Notes under the pieces: generated by a model
The model's input: the letters and a program-made list of their open reading frames with translations, nothing else
The model's database searches: none
What the model was told of the DNA's origin: nothing
Shown: piece by piece, positions 27,115 to 33,754 of the stretch
Position numbering within the stretch: the stretch's first letter is position 1
How the letters are laid out: each line of letters opens with the position of its first letter
Position numbers and translations under genes: made by a program
Source of the DNA: Mycobacterium sp. ENV421
GTDB taxonomy: Bacteria; Actinomycetota; Actinomycetes; Mycobacteriales; Mycobacteriaceae
Assembly (NCBI RefSeq): GCF_002887815.1
Contig: NZ_PDHO01000003.1
Coordinates: forward strand, 124,001-188,000
DNA: 64,000 nt
Direction of reading: 5' to 3'

Positions 27115-28461
27115 ATGCCGCCACTGCTGAACATCGCCTACCATTTTTTCCTGCAGATCGCGGTCATCCTCCTGACCTACCGGCTGCTGTGGCCGCTGTT
27201 CCGCAGGCTGGCCCAGGTGCAGGTCGTCGCGATCATGGTTGCCGGCTTCCTGCTCGGGCCTTCGGTTTTGGGGTGGATCTGGCCTGCCGCACAACAGTGG
27301 CTGTTTCCGGCCAAGCTGACGATCGGCGCCGAAACGATCGTGCACCCGAACCTCACGGTCATCTATGTCGTCGGCCAGCTCGGCCTCGTCCTGTACATGT
27401 TCCTCGTGGGCTCCTCGTTCCAGCTGAGCATCCTGGGAGCACACTCCCGACAGGCGGGTGCCACCGCCGCCACCGGAATCGGAGTACCACTGATCCTCGG
27501 TGGCGTCCTGGGCTGGGTGATGGTGAGCCTCGGCGGCTACTTCACCGACAAGGTTGCGCACTGGCAGGGCGGCCTTTTCGTGGCGGCCGCGGTGGCGATC
27601 ACCGCCTTCCCGATGCTGGCGTGGATCGTCTACGACTCCGGACTCCTCAACACCCGGCTGGGAACGATGGCATTGTCCTGCGCCGCAATCGACGACGCCT
27701 GCTCCTGGATCCTGCTGGCAACAGTTGTCGCGACCGCGAAAGGTCATGTGACAGGCGCGATTCTGGCCATCGGGGGTGGAATCGCCTACCTGCTGCTGAT
27801 GATCTACGTGGGCCGGCCACTGCTGCGCCGGCTGGAGAGCTGGACACCTGCACGCGCTGACGTCGAGCGCACCGGCGGGTTACCGATCGCGCATACGAGC
27901 ATCGTGCTCCTGGTCGTACTCACCGCGAGCTGGTTCACCGATCTGGTCGGGATCTATTCCGTATTCGGCGCTTTCGTGGCGGGTGTGGTGATGCCCCGCG
28001 GCGCGTTCCTGGATGCGATCCGTGAGCGGTTCGAGCCACTGGTGGCCTATCTGCTGCTCCCGGCGTTCTTCATCTATTCGGGACTCAACACTCAACTGAC
28101 ATTGATCTTCGACTCGTCGACTCTGCTCATGGCGAGCATCGTCCTGGTCGTGTCCTTCGCCGCGAAGTTCGGGGCCGTCGGTTTGGCCGCACGCTGGCAG
28201 GGCATGAGCTGGTACGAGGCGGGCTCGATGGGAGCACTGGCCAACGCCCGCGGTCTGATGGAGCTGATCCTGCTGAACATCGGTCTGGAAGCGGGACTGA
28301 TCTCCGGCAAGCTCTACACGATTCTGGCGGTCATGACGATCATCACCACGTTCGTCGCCACACCGTTGCAGCGGCTGTTCGAACGCCGTCTGGCCAGGTC
28401 TGGCGCGAAATTCGGCCCGGAGGGGGAGGAACCCTACGGCAAGGAGCCGGCCGCCGCGTGA
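27115..28461 (+). CDS. CPA2-family cation/proton antiporter
   Basis: This 448-residue protein of about 12 membrane segments has the CPA2 pattern: GFLLGPSVLG early, a GLVLYMFLVGSSFQ helix, and paired acidic residues in AAIDDACSW that correspond to the ion-binding motif of NhaA/KefB-like antiporters. NARGLMELILLNIGLEAG lies near the C-terminus. Members exchange Na+ or K+ for protons. As the last gene of the halogenase-polyketide-ABC operon, only 5 bases after the permease, its association is unlikely to be accidental. It may provide tolerance to a product that disturbs ion gradients, which is inference. Confidence 0.9.
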   Translation: MPPLLNIAYHFFLQIAVILLTYRLLWPLFRRLAQVQVVAIMVAGFLLGPSVLGWIWPAAQQWLFPAKLTIGAETIVHPNLTVIYVVGQLGLVLYMFLVGSSFQLSILGAHSRQAGATAATGIGVPLILGGVLGWVMVSLGGYFTDKVAHWQGGLFVAAAVAITAFPMLAWIVYDSGLLNTRLGTMALSCAAIDDACSWILLATVVATAKGHVTGAILAIGGGIAYLLLMIYVGRPLLRRLESWTPARADVERTGGLPIAHTSIVLLVVLTASWFTDLVGIYSVFGAFVAGVVMPRGAFLDAIRERFEPLVAYLLLPAFFIYSGLNTQLTLIFDSSTLLMASIVLVVSFAAKFGAVGLAARWQGMSWYEAGSMGALANARGLMELILLNIGLEAGLISGKLYTILAVMTIITTFVATPLQRLFERRLARSGAKFGPEGEEPYGKEPAAA

Positions 28462-28495
28462 CCGAGACCGGTCTGAGCGCCTTCCGGGTCGCGAG

Positions 28496-28544
28496 ATCGA
28501 CCTGAGGGTCGCGACGCCCCGCGGTGCACGACCATGAGGTCGAT
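28496..28544. terminator. long imperfect inverted repeat between convergent genes
   Basis: Arms ATCGACCTGAGGGTCG (28496-28511) and CGACCATGAGGTCGAT (28529-28544) pair in 14 of 16 positions around a 17-base loop. The element sits between the antiporter gene and the convergent phospholipase D-like gene. A bidirectional terminator is plausible, but there is no U-tract. It could also be a dispersed palindromic repeat. Confidence 0.45.
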
Positions 28545-28560
28545 TTCGTGTTGACCCGAG

Positions 28561-30090
28561 TCAAAAGCCGCGAAGCTTCCGCAGCCAAGTACCCAGAAGC
28601 GAGTGCCGTAGCGGCCACGTCACGACCGACTCGATGAGTCTCAGGGCACTCTCCGGAAGGGACTGCGGCACTGTGACGGGATCCATGAGGTCGTTCTCCG
28701 CAAAGGGACTCGCGTCTGCGGCCACCATCGTGTCGGTGAGCGCCCGAAGCGATCGCCCGGTGCCTCGCAACGCCTCGACCGATGCCAAAAAGGAACCGAG
28801 GCGGGCTATCTCGTCGCGGAAAGTATCGACCGACACACCGAGGTGCTCGGCTATGAGCGTGTTTCGTACGCGGAGGATCTCTTCCTCTACCGGCCCGGAG
28901 TCCCCACGCGTGGGCAGCGATTCGATAGCGACATCGCATTCGCTGTCGAACCCCAACGATCTGTTGTTGAAGTTCGACGAGCCGATACGAAGCAACCGAC
29001 CATCGATCACAAGGACCTTGGAGTGCACGTAGACCGACACCCCCCGATCTGCCACCGGCCAGTACACACCTAGCCGTCCGTGCTCGTCCGCGGTTCTGAG
29101 CATGCGGAAGAGTCGTTCACGGGCACTGTCCATTGATTCTTGTTCCAGCCGGCTTTCTGAGCTGCGCGGGAGAATCATCACGACTTCGGGGCCGTCGGGC
29201 TCACGCAGTCGGGCAGCGATCGCGCCGGCGATACTGCGCGACGCGAAGTACTGGTTCTCCAGGTAGATGACATCGCGTGCGGCGGCGATGGCCGCGAGAT
29301 CCAGCGCCTCGACTTCCCGGACTTCGCTGCGGCCCGGCAGCCTGGGAAGCGTGCGTGCCACCCCGACGTCGACTCTGCGCAGCCCGGGGATGAGCCCATC
29401 GGGCCAGGCCGGCGGCGATGACGTCACCGGCGGCAGTGCCTGCCCGGTCGCTGCCTCCCAGCGGTCCCGGGCCTGTTCGGCAAGTACACCCGCAGCAGCG
29501 CCGTCCACCGCGGCCATCACCTCGTGGCGGGGGCCGTAGGCGCCGCCGAGGCCGGTCCGGCGGCGGTCGGCAGGGAGGTGCTCGGAGGTATCCCACCGCC
29601 CGAGCGTCAGATCCAGGCCGCCGCAGAATGCCACGGCATCGTCGATGACCACGATCTTCTGATGGTGCACCGCGCCGGTGGGATGCGCGCCATCGACGGC
29701 GAAACGCAAACGCGCCGAGGTGAATTGGTTGAGCACACTGACCGGGGTGACGCCGAACCAGAACCCGTCGAACGCGGGCAGGAGGCGAAGGTTGGACTTG
29801 AGCAGGTACACGTTGAGTCCCCGCCGCCGCTCGAGCAGCCAATGCAGGAATGGGCCGAGGTGGTTAGGCCCGTCCAGAGTCTTCCCACCCCGTTCGAAGG
29901 CGGTTCGGTAGTCGAGGTCCCAGCCGACGATGACGATCCGGTGTTGGGCACGCAGCATCGCGGCCTTCAGATGCCGCAGGTAATCCGCGCCATCGATGAT
30001 GGCGGCAAAACGATCGGCTTCCGCCGCCCGCCAACACGTGTCGCCGGGCACCAGCAGCGAGTTCTCACCAGCCGATTCGTCGGTGCCCAC
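28561..30090 (-). CDS. phospholipase D / cardiolipin synthase-like protein
   Basis: This 509-residue protein has two HKD half-sites: HHQKIVVIDD at about residue 142, with GGLDLTLGRWD after it, and VHSKVLVIDG with GSSNFNNRS further on. Both carry the H-x-K-x4-D pattern required for the two-histidine PLD mechanism. No signal peptide or N-terminal membrane anchor is evident, so it resembles cytosolic PLD-like enzymes more than membrane-anchored bacterial cardiolipin synthase. It would hydrolyse or transfer a phosphatidyl group; the substrate is not assignable. It is convergent with the polyketide operon and probably not part of it. Confidence 0.88.
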   Translation of the reverse strand: MGTDESAGENSLLVPGDTCWRAAEADRFAAIIDGADYLRHLKAAMLRAQHRIVIVGWDLDYRTAFERGGKTLDGPNHLGPFLHWLLERRRGLNVYLLKSNLRLLPAFDGFWFGVTPVSVLNQFTSARLRFAVDGAHPTGAVHHQKIVVIDDAVAFCGGLDLTLGRWDTSEHLPADRRRTGLGGAYGPRHEVMAAVDGAAAGVLAEQARDRWEAATGQALPPVTSSPPAWPDGLIPGLRRVDVGVARTLPRLPGRSEVREVEALDLAAIAAARDVIYLENQYFASRSIAGAIAARLREPDGPEVVMILPRSSESRLEQESMDSARERLFRMLRTADEHGRLGVYWPVADRGVSVYVHSKVLVIDGRLLRIGSSNFNNRSLGFDSECDVAIESLPTRGDSGPVEEEILRVRNTLIAEHLGVSVDTFRDEIARLGSFLASVEALRGTGRSLRALTDTMVAADASPFAENDLMDPVTVPQSLPESALRLIESVVTWPLRHSLLGTWLRKLRGF

Positions 30091-30316
30091 GGACTTCCTC
30101 CTGTTCCGGGATGGGCGGCATTATCCAGCGCACATCTTGTGCAATCTTCCCTCATACCCACTGTTTGGGGACGGCCCGTAAGAAACTTGTCACGGTGGCG
30201 ATCGTCGATGGTGACGAACGTCTCCCAGCCTCGTGTCACCGCTCGTCACGGCGAATCCGGCCACGGCGCAACCGGTTTGGGGGACACGCCTGGGTGGCCA
30301 GCGGAAGCTGATCGGC

Positions 30317-30322
30317 TAAACT
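30317..30322 (+). promoter_or_regulatory. candidate -10 box for the riboswitch-SMR transcript
   Basis: TAAACT fits the mycobacterial SigA TANNNT -10 pattern and lies about 28 bases before the riboswitch. Transcription starting near 30329 would include the whole aptamer. No convincing -35 is visible. The rest of 30091-30316 shows no gene. Confidence 0.4.
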
Positions 30323-30349
30323 GGCTGTCGCGACCCTGATTTCGGGGTT

Positions 30350-30403
30350 GGCGGACGAGGGAGCAGTACCCGCCCAGGACAAGACTGACTCGCAGGAGGA
30401 GTC
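30350..30403 (+). ncRNA. guanidine-III (ykkC-III) riboswitch with RBS-sequestering platform
   Basis: The stretch contains the class III guanidine aptamer core in order: CGGACGAGG (30352-30360), GTACCCG (30366-30372) and CAGGACAAGAC (30375-30385). P1 can form between GAGCAGT (30361-30367) and ACTGACTC (30384-30391) with one bulged A. An alternative hairpin pairs GACTC (30387-30391) with GAGTC (30399-30403) and encloses the AGGAG ribosome-binding site. The two helices share bases 30387-30391 and exclude each other. Guanidine binding should therefore free the ribosome-binding site and turn translation on. The two SMR genes downstream are the classic regulon of this riboswitch. Confidence 0.92.
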
Positions 30404-30408
30404 TCGTC

Positions 30409-30723
30409 ATGGCATGGGTCATTCTGGTGCTCTCCGGAATTCTCGAAGCCGTCTGGGCGGTGGCGCTGGGGGAGTCGGACGGTCTGCGCCGACGGGTGCC
30501 GACGGTGGTGTTCGTCCTGGCGCTCATCGGCAGCATGATCGGCCTCGCACTGGCGATGGGCACGGTGGCGACCGGCACCGCCTATGCGGTCTGGGTTGGT
30601 ATCGGTGCGTCCCTGACGGTGCTCTGGGCGATGATTCGACGCCAGGAGGCTGCGACCATGGGCCGTCTGTTGCTGCTCGCGCTGCTCGTCGGTTCGGTTG
30701 TCGGACTCAAGGTGGTGAGCTAA
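30409..30723 (+). CDS. SMR-family guanidinium exporter subunit 1
   Basis: This 104-residue, four-helix small multidrug resistance protein has the essential Glu in LSGILEAVWAVALGES (residue 13) and GTAYAVWVGIGA in the third helix. It belongs to the SugE/Gdx branch rather than the EmrE drug branch, judging by the guanidine riboswitch upstream and the GES(D) motif. It starts 2 bases before a second SMR gene, which suggests a heterodimer exchanging guanidinium for protons. AGGAGGAG upstream is controlled by the riboswitch. Confidence 0.92.
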   Translation: MAWVILVLSGILEAVWAVALGESDGLRRRVPTVVFVLALIGSMIGLALAMGTVATGTAYAVWVGIGASLTVLWAMIRRQEAATMGRLLLLALLVGSVVGLKVVS

Positions 30724-30725
30724 CC

Positions 30726-31118
30726 ATGGCGTGGCCGGTTCTGCTTGTCAGCGCCGTACTCGAAGCGGTCTGGGCCACCGCGCTCGGCGAGAGCGACAAT
30801 TTCACCAATGCGAAGGCCACCGCGCTATTCGTGGTGACGCTCCTGCTCAGCATGGTCGGCCTGGCGTGGGCGACGAAGAGCATCGCGATCGGCACCGCCT
30901 ATGCGGTCTGGACCGGCCTGGGAGCCGCGCTGACGGTCGGCTTCGGGATCGTGACCGGCGACGAGTCGGTGAGCGTCGCGAAGGTGGTGTGTCTTGCAGG
31001 CATCATCGTGGCGGTGGTCGGGCTCAAGATGCTGCCCGGCCGTTCTGGTGTCGGCCGCGGGTTGGTAGGTGTGACGCTTCCCACAGCCGGGGTACACCGG
31101 CGACATGACCAACACTGA
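30726..31118 (+). CDS. SMR-family guanidinium exporter subunit 2
   Basis: This 130-residue partner of the preceding gene has the same layout: LEAVWATALGES with the conserved Glu, GTAYAVWTGLGAALTV and a last helix ending GLKMLP. About 24 extra residues rich in Gly, Arg and His follow (ending HRRHDQH), beyond the usual 105-residue SMR length. This tail runs 14 bases into the acyltransferase gene. It is translated from ATG 30726, 2 bases after the previous stop, so riboswitch control should extend to it by coupling. Confidence 0.9.
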   Translation: MAWPVLLVSAVLEAVWATALGESDNFTNAKATALFVVTLLLSMVGLAWATKSIAIGTAYAVWTGLGAALTVGFGIVTGDESVSVAKVVCLAGIIVAVVGLKMLPGRSGVGRGLVGVTLPTAGVHRRHDQH

Positions 31119-32043
31119 TTCGCGCCCTGCCGCCGTCCGTCAGCAAGCGCAGCGACACGCAGACCAGGCCCGACGCAAGATGGCGCAGCGGCGTGCGGAG
31201 GGTCCGGACGACGGCGTCAGCGGTTGGCTCAACCAGCGCACCGGCCAGTGGGATCTGGCAGGGCAGGACGAAACGACGATGCAGCGCCAGAAGTATCTGT
31301 GGAACTTCCTGGTGGATCACTGGTTCCGGATGGAGTTCGACGGCTGGGACAACCTGCCCGACCCGCCGGTGCTGCTGGTCGGAATCCACTCCGGCGCCCC
31401 GTTCGTCTGGGATGCGTGGACGGTCGGCGTGCAGTGGTGGCGCCGGTTCGGTCAGGAGCGCACCCTGCACGGCACGGCCCACGATGCGCTGATGGCGATG
31501 CCCGTGATCGGCAGGTACTTCCGGGCGATGGGGGTGCTGCCCGCCGCGCCCGATTCGATGGCCACGGCGCTGGCCGAGGGCCACGATGTGGCGGTCTGGC
31601 CGGGCGGTGAGGTGGACTCGCTGCGACCGTGGAGCGAGCGTGACGTCGCGAACCTGGCCGGCCGCACCGGTTTCGTGCGCATGGCGATCAAGGCGGGAGT
31701 GCCGATCGTGCCGATCGCGACCGTCGGGGGAGCGGATGCGATGCCGGTGCTCATCCGCGGCGATGGGCTCTCACGAGCACTGCGACTGGACAAGATGCTG
31801 CGGCTCAAGGTTTTTCCGCTCGCTGTGTCGCTTCCGTGGGGTATCGCGCCAGCGGCTTTGCCGCAGCTGCCGCTGCCCGCGAAGATCCGCACCCGGCTGA
31901 TGCCCGCAGTGGAGGTCGACAACGATCCGTCCCGCGCCGAGGATGACGATTACGTCGAGCAGAAGTACCGCGAGGTGCAGGACAGCATTCAGAGCGGCAT
32001 GGACGCGCTGGCCCGCAAACGGGCCCTGCCGCTGTTCGGCTGA
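31105..32043 (+). CDS. lysophospholipid/glycerol acyltransferase-family protein
   Basis: This 312-residue protein belongs to the PlsC-like superfamily. LVGIHSGAPFVWDAW holds the catalytic His in the position of the H(X)4D block, although the spacing to Asp is longer (H-x7-D). AVWPGGEVDSLRPW corresponds to the substrate-binding FPEG block, and GVPIVPIATVGGADAMPVL to the last block. The 70-residue N-terminus is charged and poorly conserved-looking. It probably transfers a fatty acyl group from CoA or ACP to a lipid. It overlaps the SMR gene by 14 bases, so the transcript may be shared, but a functional link to guanidine is not obvious. Confidence 0.82.
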   Translation: MTNTDSRPAAVRQQAQRHADQARRKMAQRRAEGPDDGVSGWLNQRTGQWDLAGQDETTMQRQKYLWNFLVDHWFRMEFDGWDNLPDPPVLLVGIHSGAPFVWDAWTVGVQWWRRFGQERTLHGTAHDALMAMPVIGRYFRAMGVLPAAPDSMATALAEGHDVAVWPGGEVDSLRPWSERDVANLAGRTGFVRMAIKAGVPIVPIATVGGADAMPVLIRGDGLSRALRLDKMLRLKVFPLAVSLPWGIAPAALPQLPLPAKIRTRLMPAVEVDNDPSRAEDDDYVEQKYREVQDSIQSGMDALARKRALPLFG

Positions 32044-32047
32044 CGGC

Positions 32048-32140
32048 TCAACCGAACGCGATTGCGGCGATGCGGTGAGCGGCCGTGTCGACAACTGCCT
32101 GGGCCGCCGGATCACCGGCCACCTCGTCGCGTCGATTCAT
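32048..32140 (-). CDS. 30-residue small protein candidate coupled to the upstream gene
   Basis: An ATG at 32140 lies within an ATGA overlap with the stop of the preceding leftward gene and opens a frame of 30 codons ending in TGA at 32048-32050. The product begins MNRRDEVAGDP and ends HRIAAIAFG, an Ala-rich helical-looking peptide. Codons are third-position G/C rich. The overlap matches that between the two genes before it, which argues for real translation. No family is recognised. It could also be noncoding. Confidence 0.4.
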   Translation of the reverse strand: MNRRDEVAGDPAAQAVVDTAAHRIAAIAFG

Positions 32141-32385
32141 TCAGACGAATGCGGAGTCGGACTCTGCGAGGACTCCCACTTGGATTCCAAGGATCGCTTG
32201 ACCGTTGCGTCGGCTGAAAACTCGCGTTCGAACGTCTCGCCGTCATCGTCTTCGAAGGTGATCAGAAAACCCGCGTCCGTGGTCTGCGTATGGACCACCT
32301 TGTACTCCTGTGCACCAGAACCTTGGTCGAGGGTGACGAGGTCGCCCGGCGCGACTGCGTCGATGCGCCCGTACGAGTCGGTCAT
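32137..32385 (-). CDS. small uncharacterised acidic protein in the hemerythrin operon
   Basis: This 82-residue protein begins MTDSYGRIDAVAPGDLVTL and looks like a compact beta barrel (PGDLVTL, EYKVVHTQTTDAGFLITFEDDDGETFEREF). I do not recognise the family; it resembles small DUF1918/KOW-like mycobacterial proteins in general character. The frame extends to 32472, but ATG 32385 is chosen because it overlaps the hemerythrin stop by ATGA. It is therefore translationally coupled to that iron protein. Confidence 0.7.
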   Translation of the reverse strand: MTDSYGRIDAVAPGDLVTLDQGSGAQEYKVVHTQTTDAGFLITFEDDDGETFEREFSADATVKRSLESKWESSQSPTPHSSE

Positions 32386-32906
32386 GAGTGCTGCTCGATG
32401 TAGTCGTCGGCATCCTTGTCGCGATTGTCGATGCCGTCGATCGACTCCCGTTCGGCGTAGAACTGCAGCCACTTCATGCCCAGCTCGTGGCGCAGCTCCA
32501 AGCTCGCACTCTTGATGAAGTCCGGCATGGCCTCGCGCTCCTCCTCGTCGAGGTGCTCACCGTTCTCCTTGCGCGCCGTGAAGACAGCCTTGAACCACTC
32601 GTTCGTACCCGGCTCGTGCCTGCATGCCTCACGCACCGCATCCCGGATCGCGTTGTGATCGGTGATGGCGTCTTCGGTCTCGTCCCGCGGGTCACCCTCC
32701 GGGTTGCCCGGATCGTCGTCTCCGCCGTGCTTGAGCAAGGCCGGATAGAAGACGGTCTCCTCGGCGTCGGCATGCGCGTCGAGCCGGGCGCTCAGTGTCG
32801 TCCAGATCGCTGCCAGTTCGTCGCGAGACGTGGCATCGTCGAGCCGGAAGAACTGGCGCCGCAGCCAGTCATGATCGGCGTAGATGAGGTCGATGATGTC
32901 GGACAT
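32382..32906 (-). CDS. hemerythrin HHE-domain protein
   Basis: This 174-residue protein has HHE-type metal-ligand positions spread over four helices: YADHDWLRRQF, DAHADAEETVFYPAL, ITDHNAIRDAV and ENGEHLDEEEREAMP. These His and Glu/Asp residues would hold a non-haem di-iron centre that binds O2, NO or peroxide. Mycobacterial HHE proteins have been tied to oxidative and nitrosative stress. The start at ATG 32906 is chosen because the longer frame covers unrelated noncoding sequence. The small gene downstream overlaps it by 4 bases. Confidence 0.88.
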   Translation of the reverse strand: MSDIIDLIYADHDWLRRQFFRLDDATSRDELAAIWTTLSARLDAHADAEETVFYPALLKHGGDDDPGNPEGDPRDETEDAITDHNAIRDAVREACRHEPGTNEWFKAVFTARKENGEHLDEEEREAMPDFIKSASLELRHELGMKWLQFYAERESIDGIDNRDKDADDYIEQHS

Positions 32907-32980
32907 GGGCAACAGTTGCCCCTCGCGCCGCCGATCGAAACGCCCGCGTGTGGAATGCGACCCCCACGCCGGCGCGTGCG

Positions 32981-33754
32981 CTACCGGCCGGGGCCGGTAG
33001 CAGCCACTTTCCGGGTCAGGTAGTCGATCTGAATGTGAATGGCATACAGCACCAGTGCGGGCAGCACGATGAACGGGATGTTCTCGCCGATGAACTTGAA
33101 CCACAGTCCGAACGCGCCCTGCCCGATGTCTCGAAAGCCGGCGCCCACTTCGGAGATGAAGTAGACAGCGGTGCTGCTCATCAGCACCCCGATACCGGCG
33201 AAGGCCACCCACAGGGACCGGATCCGCGTCTCGACCGGAAGCGACTGCCGGACCAGCCGGGTCCACATGGTGATGACGACGACGCCCGTGATCACCCCGA
33301 CCACTTCGAGAGCGAAGGTCCACGGGTTACCGCTGGCGTAGCGGGTGTCGGCGAGTCCGTACTGCCACCACAGCCATTTGATGCCGGGATCGTTCGTGGG
33401 AGTCCACCAGCCGAGCGGATGGCCGATGAGGAACACCAACTCGTAGCAGATCTGGCTGAATGCGGTGTAGGGCAAGTAGAAGAGCGTGAGCTCGGCGGCC
33501 TTCTCCTCCCGCAGGCGAACCTCGCCGGGCGCATCCCACAGCAGCACGAGGGGTATCAGGATTGCCGGAATGCCGAACAGGAGATTGGCGACCACGTCGG
33601 AGGTGAAGGTCGGTTCGATGATCCCGATCCCGACGCCGATCGTCATCCCCACGAAGACGAGCCCGGTGAACAGCGCGGTGGCCACGTACATCCGGACCCG
33701 ATGCGGCGCCCACGGACTGACGAGGTTCGGCTCGCGCTCAACAACCTTGGTCAT
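32981..33754 (-). CDS. polytopic membrane protein with EXPERA/EBP-like motif
   Basis: This 257-residue protein has six or seven hydrophobic segments. ELVFLIGHPLGWW followed by WWQYGLADTRYASGNPWTFALEVV resembles the emopamil-binding protein/EXPERA motif (Y-x3-D-x-RY then a membrane Glu), found in sterol delta8-delta7 isomerases and TMEM97-like proteins. An isomerase role is possible but unproven. Its start overlaps the stop of the molybdopterin enzyme by ATGA, so it is expressed with that enzyme. It might serve as membrane partner or act on the same lipid-like substrate. Confidence 0.6.
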   Translation of the reverse strand: MTKVVEREPNLVSPWAPHRVRMYVATALFTGLVFVGMTIGVGIGIIEPTFTSDVVANLLFGIPAILIPLVLLWDAPGEVRLREEKAAELTLFYLPYTAFSQICYELVFLIGHPLGWWTPTNDPGIKWLWWQYGLADTRYASGNPWTFALEVVGVITGVVVITMWTRLVRQSLPVETRIRSLWVAFAGIGVLMSSTAVYFISEVGAGFRDIGQGAFGLWFKFIGENIPFIVLPALVLYAIHIQIDYLTRKVAATGPGR

